Shown one piece after another: positions 1-6,453 of a stretch of 6,453 bases of DNA. The first letter of the stretch is position 1. Each line of letters begins with the position of its first letter. A program made the translations under genes and the position numbers. The notes under the pieces were generated by a model. That model ran no database searches and had not been told where the DNA came from. It was given only the letters and a program-made list of their open reading frames with translations. Origin of the DNA: Paracoccaceae bacterium (lineage in GTDB: Bacteria > Pseudomonadota > Alphaproteobacteria > Rhodobacterales > Rhodobacteraceae); contig NYSJ01000080.1 in assembly GCA_002682975.1 (NCBI GenBank), positions 1 to 6,453 on the forward strand, read 5' to 3'.

Positions 1-15
1 ACAATATATTTTCAC
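1..15 (-). CDS. Possible 5' end of a gene downstream of rsmI (only five codons visible)
   Basis: On the minus strand, 34 bases after the rsmI stop, a GTG at 15-13 is preceded by an AGGTGA-like ribosome binding site (complement of 19-24) at a short spacing of 3-4 bases. The frame reads M-K-I-Y-C and stays open to the window edge. In many proteobacteria rsmI is followed by yraN and then gshB, so a co-directional gene here would be expected. Five residues are too few to identify anything and do not resemble a typical YraN or GshB start. The call rests only on the ribosome-binding-site-like sequence and position, and the true start may lie outside the window. Confidence 0.2.
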
Positions 16-49
16 AATTCACCTAAAAATATAATCGCTAGTAATAATC

Positions 50-907
50 TTAGTACTCACGCATCGACAGTGCCAAATTGTAGACATACCGCTTACTTAA
101 GCCATGAGCTGACGCAACAAAATCCGATGCATCTTTCAAAGTCATCTCAGAAAGAGCAATCCTCAATTCAGCTTTCACATCTAAGTCCTCTAAGCCTGTG
201 GTCAAAGGACGATCAAGCAAAACAACTAGCTCCCCTTTTAACGGTTTCTTTTGAATAAGTGCATGTAATTCGCCTAGTGTGCCCGATATAATTTGTTCAA
301 ATTTTTTTGTTAACTCACGCGCAATTACCACACGTCGATTTTCTCCCATAATAGCGATCAAGTCTTCAAACATTTTTATTAATCTTTTTGGAGATTCATA
401 AAAAATTAAAGTGCTAGGAATACTAGAAAGCTCTTTCAGCTTCTGACGTCTTTTTTCTTTACTAACAGGAAGAAACCCCTCAAAAAAGAAACGGTCCGTG
501 GGAAGCCCCGACAAACTTAATGCTGTGATACAAGCTGATGCACCAGGAACTGCGGTGACATAAAAGCCAGCCTCTGCTGCTTGTTTTGAAAGCTGATATC
601 CAGGATCCGCAATTAAAGGCATACCTGCATCCGATGCATAAGCCACCGCCATATTTGAGTTCAACCAATTCAAAATTGTTGGTCGCACACGGTCACCATT
701 AAAATCATTGTAAGAAAGTATAGGTCTGTCTTTGAGAGGAATATTGTGTATATTCAAAAGCTTACGCATTGAACGAGTATCTTCAGCTGCCAGAGCATCA
801 CAAGAATACAGCACATCAAGTGCTCTGAGCGTAATATCTCTAGCAGAGCCTAACGGTGTTGCCACAAGATACAAACCTGATTTCAATTTTTGACAATGGT
901 AATTCAC
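50..907 (-). CDS. rsmI: 16S rRNA (cytidine1402-2'-O)-methyltransferase RsmI
   Basis: RsmI transfers a methyl group from S-adenosylmethionine to the 2'-OH of C1402 in 16S rRNA, in the decoding centre of the small subunit; it acts in the cytoplasm. The 285-residue protein has the normal family length and the tetrapyrrole-methylase fold. Visible signatures are ATPLGSARDIT (16-26), AEDTR (41-45), SDAGMPLIADPG (92-103), VPGASA (120-125), the GLPTDRFFFEGFLP block (134-147), FYESPKRL (169-176) and ARELTK (196-201). The start is GTG at 907, supported by an AAGGTGG ribosome binding site nine bases upstream. Two usually conserved spots differ: the H-D-H-N-like motif reads N-D-F-N (67-70), and the usual T of SDAGTP is M96. 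The rest of the fold looks intact, so an active enzyme is likely. It is divergent from the LpoA-like gene, as yraL is from yraM in E. coli. Confidence 0.95.
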   Translation of the reverse strand: MNYHCQKLKSGLYLVATPLGSARDITLRALDVLYSCDALAAEDTRSMRKLLNIHNIPLKDRPILSYNDFNGDRVRPTILNWLNSNMAVAYASDAGMPLIADPGYQLSKQAAEAGFYVTAVPGASACITALSLSGLPTDRFFFEGFLPVSKEKRRQKLKELSSIPSTLIFYESPKRLIKMFEDLIAIMGENRRVVIARELTKKFEQIISGTLGELHALIQKKPLKGELVVLLDRPLTTGLEDLDVKAELRIALSEMTLKDASDFVASAHGLSKRYVYNLALSMREY

Positions 908-910
908 CTC

Positions 911-938
911 TAGACCCCACCTTAAACACGTCTATGAT
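911..938 (+). promoter_or_regulatory. Candidate sigma70-type promoter for the lpoA-glnD-murJ operon
   Basis: TAGACC (911-916, four of six matches to TTGACA) and TATGAT (933-938, five of six to TATAAT) are separated by 16 bases. This would place the transcription start near 945, about 20 bases before the GTG and 35 before the ATG of the lipoprotein gene. The -35 box overlaps the 5' leader of rsmI. The site is the best match in the only intergenic space upstream of the operon, but such matches are common in AT-rich DNA. Confidence 0.35.
917..923 (-). promoter_or_regulatory. Ribosome binding site of rsmI
   Basis: Read on the minus strand this is AAGGTGG, a strong match to the anti-Shine-Dalgarno sequence, nine bases before the GTG at 907-905. 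It decides the choice of this non-ATG start: the next part of the protein already contains the conserved ATPLG motif at residue 16, so a later start would cut into the fold. Confidence 0.7.
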
Positions 939-939
939 A
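934..939 (-). promoter_or_regulatory. Candidate -10 element for rsmI
   Basis: The complement of 934-939 reads TATCAT, five of six matches to TATAAT, about 27 bases from the rsmI GTG. No good -35 box lies at the right distance; the sequence around 957-962 matches only about half. It shares almost all its bases with the -10 box proposed for the opposite strand. rsmI must have a promoter in or near this short region unless it begins upstream within the lipoprotein gene. Confidence 0.2.
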
Positions 940-965
940 CACATTTGTAAAACATTTATTTATCT

Positions 966-2156
966 GTGCGAGCTTCATTTATGACTCTTCGATTGTCACG
1001 ATTTGCAAAAAACATACTATCCGTGCCGTTGATAGCCACGTTATTGCTTTTCATAAGTGCATGCGAAATGCAAACTTCTTCGGTGGGAACGGGCCAAGTA
1101 ATCGATTTGGGAGAACCAATTCCGGTAGCTTTATTGGTGCCAAAAACTTCTCGAAATGCTTCTAGCGTAGCCATTAGTCTTGAAAACGCAACATGGCTTG
1201 CCATGTCGCAACTAGACACCGCTGAAATCAATCTAAAAGTATATGATACATACGGATCTTCAAAGATTGCAGCCACTCAGGCCAAACTAGCGGTCAAAGA
1301 AGGTGCAAAAATTATAATCGGACCACTTTTTGGTGACGCAGCCAACGAAGTTGGACTGGCTCTTTCTGGTCAAAACGTAAATGTTTTAAGCTTTTCAAAT
1401 AATCCGACTGTAGCTGGAGGAAACCTGTTTATAATGGGGAAAACCTTTGAAAATACAGCGGAGCGTTTAATTAAATTTGCTGGCAAGAAAGGGAAAAGAA
1501 GAGCTGTCATTATTTATCCAGATAACGTTGAAGGTAGGCTGGGACGCGACGCACTTCATGCAGCAGCAAAAAAATCAAAAATCAGAGTCGTTGCAACTCA
1601 GAGCTTTTCATTTACCCAAGAAAGTGTAGTTAATTCAATTCCACTTGTTAGAGCAGCATCGAAAATATATGAAGCCGATTTGCTTTTGTTAACGTCAAAC
1701 AGTGCTGGTGCTTTACCACTGCTCGCTCAACTGTTACCTGAAGCGGGACTTAACCCGCAAAAGATCCAATACGCTGGATTAGCACGGTGGGATATCCCTT
1801 CGCAAAATGTCGGCCTCCAAGGCCTGCAAGGAGGTTGGTTTGCGGTACCGGAAACTGAAAGATACGAAATTTTTTCAGATCACTATTTTGCCGAATATCA
1901 AGAAAAACCACATCCGCTCGCGGGACTTGCGTTCGATGCAATTTCAGCAATCGGAGCTCTCGCACAATCCGGAAACTCTAATGCACTTACAACCAAAGCT
2001 TTAACACGGAAATCTGGCTTTACTGGTGTGGATGGTATTTTCCGTTTCACAAGTAGTGGCACCAATCAACGTGGTTTAGCTATCGCACAAATTAATGAAT
2101 CACAAGTGAACATAATTGATGACGCGCCCCAATCGTTCAACTATTCCGGCATGTGA
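966..2156 (+). CDS. LpoA-like penicillin-binding protein activator (lipoprotein, type 1 periplasmic-binding fold)
   Basis: A predicted lipoprotein of 396 residues from GTG 966, or 391 from ATG 981. Neither start has a clear ribosome binding site, and both leave a basic n-region, a hydrophobic stretch and the lipobox I-S-A-C with the acylated Cys at 33 (28 from the ATG). Residue +2 is Glu, not Asp, so sorting to the outer membrane is expected by the E. coli rule. The mature part, about residues 50-385, has the look of a type 1 periplasmic-binding domain: PVALLVP (53-59), IIIGPLFG (116-123), a ligand-fold block near SAGALPLL (246-253), AFDAISAIGAL from 322, and GFTGVDGIFRF (351-361). E. coli LpoA activates PBP1A from the outer membrane and has an additional N-terminal helical domain; that domain is absent here, as in other alphaproteobacterial members. 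The divergent rsmI and the downstream murJ support a peptidoglycan role. An amino-acid-binding protein of the LivJ type is the alternative, but no ABC transporter genes are adjacent. PBP activation is inferred. Confidence 0.85.
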   Translation: MRASFMTLRLSRFAKNILSVPLIATLLLFISACEMQTSSVGTGQVIDLGEPIPVALLVPKTSRNASSVAISLENATWLAMSQLDTAEINLKVYDTYGSSKIAATQAKLAVKEGAKIIIGPLFGDAANEVGLALSGQNVNVLSFSNNPTVAGGNLFIMGKTFENTAERLIKFAGKKGKRRAVIIYPDNVEGRLGRDALHAAAKKSKIRVVATQSFSFTQESVVNSIPLVRAASKIYEADLLLLTSNSAGALPLLAQLLPEAGLNPQKIQYAGLARWDIPSQNVGLQGLQGGWFAVPETERYEIFSDHYFAEYQEKPHPLAGLAFDAISAIGALAQSGNSNALTTKALTRKSGFTGVDGIFRFTSSGTNQRGLAIAQINESQVNIIDDAPQSFNYSGM

Positions 2157-4929
2157 ACCAAGCTCATTAAAACCTGATTTGGGTGAGATTGAGCTTATCT
2201 CAGCGCCAGAGAAAATTTTTGATGCTTCTAAATTTACAAGCTTTTTGAACATTTGTTATTCTAACACATCAGATTTGAAAAGTTTTAGAGATGCGATTGT
2301 TGTGGAACTCAGGCGTATCCGAAAAGCTGGTATGATTGAGATAGATAACAGTTTTACAAAAAACCCACTATCAGCGGAACAAGTCATTCGTTCATATACA
2401 TGGCTCACGGATTCTATCATTAAGTCGGTATGGCATATCTGCAAAATTTGGCTTCATCCAGTACCAAACCCAACCCAAGCAGAAAAATTATCCATAATTG
2501 CGGTTGGGGGATATGGTCGCAAAGAAATGGCACCATACTCTGATGTAGACCTTCTCTTTTTAACTCCCTACAAAACTACCCCTTGGGCAGAAAGTGTGAT
2601 TGAAAGTATTTTATATATTTTATGGGATCTAAAACTTAAAATTGGACATTCATCGCGCACGATTAGTGACTGTTTGAGATTGGGCAAAGAAGATTATACT
2701 ATTAGGACCGCTTTATTAGAACAGCGATTTGTCGATGGTGATCATGCTACTGCAAAAGAATTAGAAATGCGGTTGTGGAAAGATCTTTTTAAGTTAACAG
2801 CAAAAGATTTCATATCAGCCAAATTGGAAGAACGTGACTTACGTCATGAGAAGCAGGGTGGCCAGCGTTACATGGTAGAACCTAATGTTAAAGAAGGCAA
2901 AGGTGGTCTTAGAGATCTTCAATCATTATTTTGGATTGCGAAATATTTATACCATGTAAAGGAACAGTCTGAACTAGTCGATCTTGGAATGCTAAGAAAA
3001 GAAGAGTTTGTTAAATTTCAACAAGCCGAAAATTTTCTATGGGCAGTCCGTTGCCATCTCCATATTTTGACAAATAGAGCCAGCGATCAATTATCGTTTG
3101 ATCTTCAAGTCGAAACAGCCGAACGCATGGGCTACCAAGACTCAAAAGGTCGTAGAGCAGTCGAAGTATTTATGCAAGATTATTTTACACATGCCACAAG
3201 AGTGGGTGACATAACTCGAATATTTCTAACTGCTTTGGAAGCTCAACATGTAAAAGAAATGCCTCTGCTCCAGAGAATTTTTAGAAGACTACCTCAAATA
3301 AAAGATCCTTACACAGTTTTGCAAAATAGATTATCCGTTAAATCCTTTGACGCATTCTTAGAAGATAAACTTAACCTTTTGCGCCTATTTGAAGAAGCAC
3401 TCAGGACAGGCTTATTAATACATCCAGATGCTATGAGAGCAGTATCTGCAAATATTTCTTTATTTGATCATGACATGCGCCAGAATAAGGAAGCACAAAG
3501 GATTTTCATGGATTTATTGATCAAGCACGGCAATCCAGAAAGAGCACTGCGCAGAATGAACGAGCTTGGAGCCCTGGCTGCTTTTATACCTGAATTTCAG
3601 CCAATCGTGGCGATGATGCAATTTAATATGTATCATAGTTACACAGTGGATGAGCATACAATACAATGCATCTCGCATCTTGCTCAGATTGAACGTGAGG
3701 AATTAATTGAGGAGCTACCTATTGCGAGCTCTATTCTTAAAAGCGGTGCCAACAAGCGTATCTTGTACACCAGCCTATTACTTCATGACATTGGAAAAGG
3801 GCAGAATGAAGACCATTCAGTGTTGGGCGCGCGTATTGCAAGAAAAGTTGCCCCAAGGCTGGGCTTGAACAAAAAGGAAGTAGAAACCGTAGAGTGGCTT
3901 ATACGGTACCACCTTCTGATGTCGGATATGGCCCAAAAAAGAGATATAGCAGATCCAAGAACGGTTCGGGATTTCGCTAAGGCTGTACAAACAGTAAATA
4001 GGTTGGACCTTCTCACAGTGCTTACCGTCTGTGATATCCGTGGCGTTGGCCCGAATACTTGGAATAACTGGAAAGCAGTTCTGATTAGGGCCTTGTATAG
4101 GCAGACAAAGAAGGTTTTAGAAAACGGATATGAGGCCCTCACTAGAGAAAATAGGGGCGCTGAGGCTAAGAAAAATTTGAAACTCAGATTGGTTACCTGG
4201 GAGTCAAAACAAGTGCGCGCAGAATTATCACGGCATTATGACCCGTACTGGCAAGGATTGCACATTACCGCTCACGAAACATTTGCTCATCTATTGAAAG
4301 AAATTACAGATGATGGGGTTAAGATAGACTTACACCCTGACCAGGACAGAGACGCGACTAGAATATGTTTCGCTCTAAGTGACCATCCCGGCATATTCTC
4401 ACGGCTCGCTGGTGCATTGGCACTTGTTGGGGCAAATGTAGTCGACGCTAGAACATATACGTCGAAGGATGGATATGCTACCGCGGCATTCTGGGTTCAG
4501 GATAAAAAGGGAAATCCATATAAGGTCACTCACCTCAGAAGATTACACGACATGATTGAAAAAACACTAAAAGGCGAGGTGATAACTCAAGATGCTATCA
4601 AAGATCGTGACAGACTCAAACGACGTGAAAGAGCATTTAAAGTGCCCACATCAATTACTTTTGATAATGATGGTTCGGAGATTTATACACTGATTGAAGT
4701 AGATACCAGAGACCGCCCCGGCCTACTATTTGATTTAACTAGAGCGCTAGCAAATATGAATGTTTACATTGCCTCTGCAGTAATAGCCACATACGGTGAA
4801 CAGGTGGTAGATACTTTTTATGTCAAGGACGCTTTTGGATTAAAGTTTCATAGCCTTTCTAAGCAACGCGCACTCGAAGACAAGCTTCGTGTGGCAATAG
4901 AACTAGGTGTCAAAAGGGCAGAAATGTAA
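2119..4929 (+). CDS. glnD: Bifunctional [protein-PII] uridylyltransferase / uridylyl-removing enzyme
   Basis: GlnD senses glutamine in the cytoplasm. It uridylylates PII proteins (GlnB/GlnK) when nitrogen is short and removes UMP when glutamine is plentiful, which sets glutamine synthetase activity and NtrB/NtrC output. The protein is 936 residues from ATG 2119, normal for the family; TTG 2116 directly before it is also possible, so the numbering here counts the TTG as 1. Domains in order: nucleotidyltransferase with GGYGRKEMAP (131-140) and metal-binding D143/D145; the family signature EPNVKEGKGGLRD (255-267) in the helical linker; an HD hydrolase domain with H514, H557-D558, H599 and D640; and two ACT domains (about 748-825, with SDHPGIF; about 855-930, with RDRPGLLFDL). 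All catalytic and ACT motifs look intact, so both activities should be present. The start lies 38 bases inside the lipoprotein gene with only a weak AAGTGAA-like ribosome binding site (2104-2110), which suggests translational coupling. Confidence 0.97.
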   Translation: MTRPNRSTIPACEPSSLKPDLGEIELISAPEKIFDASKFTSFLNICYSNTSDLKSFRDAIVVELRRIRKAGMIEIDNSFTKNPLSAEQVIRSYTWLTDSIIKSVWHICKIWLHPVPNPTQAEKLSIIAVGGYGRKEMAPYSDVDLLFLTPYKTTPWAESVIESILYILWDLKLKIGHSSRTISDCLRLGKEDYTIRTALLEQRFVDGDHATAKELEMRLWKDLFKLTAKDFISAKLEERDLRHEKQGGQRYMVEPNVKEGKGGLRDLQSLFWIAKYLYHVKEQSELVDLGMLRKEEFVKFQQAENFLWAVRCHLHILTNRASDQLSFDLQVETAERMGYQDSKGRRAVEVFMQDYFTHATRVGDITRIFLTALEAQHVKEMPLLQRIFRRLPQIKDPYTVLQNRLSVKSFDAFLEDKLNLLRLFEEALRTGLLIHPDAMRAVSANISLFDHDMRQNKEAQRIFMDLLIKHGNPERALRRMNELGALAAFIPEFQPIVAMMQFNMYHSYTVDEHTIQCISHLAQIEREELIEELPIASSILKSGANKRILYTSLLLHDIGKGQNEDHSVLGARIARKVAPRLGLNKKEVETVEWLIRYHLLMSDMAQKRDIADPRTVRDFAKAVQTVNRLDLLTVLTVCDIRGVGPNTWNNWKAVLIRALYRQTKKVLENGYEALTRENRGAEAKKNLKLRLVTWESKQVRAELSRHYDPYWQGLHITAHETFAHLLKEITDDGVKIDLHPDQDRDATRICFALSDHPGIFSRLAGALALVGANVVDARTYTSKDGYATAAFWVQDKKGNPYKVTHLRRLHDMIEKTLKGEVITQDAIKDRDRLKRRERAFKVPTSITFDNDGSEIYTLIEVDTRDRPGLLFDLTRALANMNVYIASAVIATYGEQVVDTFYVKDAFGLKFHSLSKQRALEDKLRVAIELGVKRAEM
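4914..4918 (+). promoter_or_regulatory. Ribosome binding site of murJ
   Basis: AAGGG lies inside the last codons of glnD, ten bases before the murJ ATG at 4929. Together with the TAATG stop/start overlap it supports termination-reinitiation between glnD and murJ. A second purine-rich AAAGGAG (4947-4953) lies inside murJ, only two bases before the in-frame ATG at 4956, which is too close for ordinary initiation. Confidence 0.5.
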
Positions 4930-6453
4930 TGCAGGTCAACCTTACAAAAGGAGTTATGACGGTTGGCTCCTGGACCTTGCTAAGTCGTATTTTAGGAATG
5001 GTCAGAGAAATTTTGCTTTCAGCCCTTATCGGAGCGGGGCCTTTGTTGGATGCATTCGTTGTGGCCTTCAGGTTACCCAATATTTTTAGGCGTTTTTTCG
5101 CAGAAGGCGCGTTTAATGCAGCTTTTGTGCCATTATTCGCAAAACGCTACGAAAGTAAAATGGATCCAAACGATTTTGCTAACAATGTTTTTTCAAACTT
5201 ATTAACGTTACTTTTGATACTTACATCTATCGCAATGATTTTTATGCCAGTTTTGGTATTTTTGACAGCGGCTGGGTTTGCTTCCGATGAGAGGTTCGAT
5301 TTGACTGTCGAATTCGGAAGAATCATGTTCCCTTACATATTGCTGATTTCCTTGGCGGCTTTGTTTTCAGGAATCCTAAATACAACAGGTCGTTTTGCAG
5401 TGGCCGCCGCTACCCCAGTTATTTTAAACGTCATTATCGTGGCAGCTCTGCTTATAGCGTGGACAACAGAGAGTAATCTTATAGTCTGGTTAGTGTACTC
5501 CATCCCAATTGCCGGCGTTCTGCAATTAAGTTTGCTTTGGATGGCAACATTTAAATCAGGTATTAAAATCACCTTGGCCTTTCCTAGGTGGAACAAAGAC
5601 ATGGCCAATCTAGTTAAAATAGCTATACCCGCAGCGCTAGCAGGTGGCGTTCTCCAGATCAATCTATTAGTTGGACAGCTTGTTGCTAGTCAAGAAACCG
5701 GTGCAATAAGTTTTTTATATTTCGCGGATAGGCTTTACCAGCTTCCATTAGGTATTGGTGGAATAGCAGTTGGGACTGTTCTTTTACCAAAACTCTCTCG
5801 TCATCTGAAATCAGGCGACACCAAACAAGCTCAATTCACCTATTCACAAAGCGCTGAAATGATTTGGTTTGTCGCTTTGCCTTCAAGCGTCGCTCTTTGT
5901 CTAATCCCTTTGCCTATTGTCTCAGCTCTTTTTGAACATGGCGAAACAACAAGGCAAGATGCACTAGCAATATCATATGCAACTGCTATTTACGGTGTTG
6001 GACTTCCAGCATTTATGATCCAAAAACTTCTCCAACCACTCTACTTTGCTCGTGAAGATACGAAAACCCCACTTAGATTTGCACTCGTATCAATGCTGTT
6101 AAACGCAATTCTTGCGATAGGGCTTCTGCCTATTGTAGGATGGATAGCTGTGGCAATAGCGGCAAGCGTTTCAGCTTGGGTTACAACTATTCTATTGTGG
6201 ATCACTGCAAAAAGATTTGGACAGGCCGCTCATGTGTTGAAGACTTCCATAAGTCGGATCCGAGGTGCGTTTTTGGGAAGCCTGGCAATGGGTATTGTTT
6301 TATGGGCAGTCAATCAAAATTTCTACGTTGCCATGGAAACTTCTTCTGAGCGGGTGTTTTTTGCATTCGGACTGATATTTCTAGGTGCAACGACATATTT
6401 AGTTGTAGTTTTTGTCCTTAAGGTTTTTCCAAGAAATTTAGAAAAAGTCTATG
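4929..6453 (+). CDS. murJ: Lipid II flippase MurJ (3' end cut by window edge)
   Basis: MurJ (MviN) is the MOP-superfamily integral membrane flippase that moves lipid II across the cytoplasmic membrane for peptidoglycan synthesis. The frame is open for 508 codons without a stop; family members are about 510-530 residues, so only a short tail should be missing. The protein is strongly hydrophobic throughout, as expected for about 14 membrane segments. Residues matching functional ones in E. coli MurJ can be aligned with a constant shift of two near the N-terminus: R20 (SRILG), R26 (MVRE), D41, R54 and E59 (RRFFAEGAFN), and R268 in YFADRLYQLP for R270. The ATG overlaps the glnD stop by one base (TAATG), and an AAGGG at 4914-4918 sits ten bases upstream. 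A later in-frame ATG at 4956 is possible but would leave a very short N-terminus. It is cotranscribed with glnD, an arrangement known from other alphaproteobacteria. Confidence 0.96.
   Translation, partial: MQVNLTKGVMTVGSWTLLSRILGMVREILLSALIGAGPLLDAFVVAFRLPNIFRRFFAEGAFNAAFVPLFAKRYESKMDPNDFANNVFSNLLTLLLILTSIAMIFMPVLVFLTAAGFASDERFDLTVEFGRIMFPYILLISLAALFSGILNTTGRFAVAAATPVILNVIIVAALLIAWTTESNLIVWLVYSIPIAGVLQLSLLWMATFKSGIKITLAFPRWNKDMANLVKIAIPAALAGGVLQINLLVGQLVASQETGAISFLYFADRLYQLPLGIGGIAVGTVLLPKLSRHLKSGDTKQAQFTYSQSAEMIWFVALPSSVALCLIPLPIVSALFEHGETTRQDALAISYATAIYGVGLPAFMIQKLLQPLYFAREDTKTPLRFALVSMLLNAILAIGLLPIVGWIAVAIAASVSAWVTTILLWITAKRFGQAAHVLKTSISRIRGAFLGSLAMGIVLWAVNQNFYVAMETSSERVFFAFGLIFLGATTYLVVVFVLKVFPRNLEKVY

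Noticed and set aside
70..258. Plus-strand open frame of 62 codons at the 3' end of rsmI
   Set aside because: It is a shadow of the rsmI coding sequence with no family resemblance and no ribosome binding site that I can see.
956..1276. Open frame of 106 codons on the minus strand, covering the start of the lipoprotein gene
   Set aside because: It is antisense to the signal peptide and first strand of the binding fold and carries no recognisable protein family; it would also run through the divergent promoter region.
1814..1834. Inverted repeat CCTCC / GGAGG with an 11-base loop, plus a Shine-Dalgarno-like GGAGG
   Set aside because: It sits inside the lipoprotein gene, encodes the Gly-Leu-Gln repeat G-L-Q-G-L-Q-G-G of the binding fold, has no following T-run for a terminator, and no start with a meaningful frame follows.
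3783..4142. Open frame of 119 codons on the minus strand
   Set aside because: It lies wholly antisense to the conserved HD domain of glnD and has no recognisable motif; the long glnD frame with conserved domains explains the region.
5333..5662. Open frame of 109 codons on the minus strand
   Set aside because: It is antisense to membrane segments of murJ; the hydrophobic sense frame produces such open antisense frames by codon bias.
1..6453. Mobile elements, CRISPR arrays, tRNA or rRNA genes, riboswitches, or a novel defence or toxin system
   Set aside because: The window is nearly fully occupied by four recognisable housekeeping genes. I saw no regularly spaced repeats, terminal inverted repeats, cloverleaf-like segments or unexplained long non-coding stretch.

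Overview
The window looks like a piece of a low-GC (by eye roughly 40% G+C) alphaproteobacterial chromosome. This rests on three things: the glnD-murJ order, which is a familiar alphaproteobacterial arrangement; a short LpoA-type lipoprotein with only the periplasmic-binding-protein fold; and residue patterns in all four proteins that resemble that class. AT-rich codons such as TTA, ATA, AGA and AAA are common in every gene, so no gene stands out as recently acquired. Genus or clade cannot be named from sequence reading alone.

Layout. Positions 50-907 (minus strand) carry rsmI, a 16S rRNA 2'-O-methyltransferase that starts at GTG. The first 49 bases lie downstream of rsmI on its strand and may contain the start of another co-directional gene, but only five codons are visible. 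A compact divergent intergenic region (908-965) separates rsmI from a rightward run of three tightly packed genes. These are an LpoA-like penicillin-binding-protein activator lipoprotein (966 or 981 to 2156), glnD (2119-4929, the bifunctional PII uridylyltransferase/uridylyl-removing enzyme) and murJ (4929 to the window edge, the lipid II flippase, probably missing only its last few residues). The lipoprotein gene and glnD overlap by 38 bases, and glnD and murJ overlap by one base (TAATG), so the three are probably cotranscribed and translationally coupled.

Function. Two of the three rightward genes serve peptidoglycan synthesis: export of lipid II by MurJ, and probable stimulation of a penicillin-binding protein by the lipoprotein. 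Between them sits GlnD, the glutamine sensor that controls PII proteins. The rsmI/lpoA divergent pair resembles the yraL/yraM arrangement of Escherichia coli. The window is almost entirely coding and has no non-coding stretch above 60 bases. I see no mobile element, CRISPR array, tRNA, rRNA or internal terminator. It is an ordinary housekeeping region, and I found no convincing undescribed system. The points most worth a second look are altered RsmI motif residues and the envelope/nitrogen operon arrangement.
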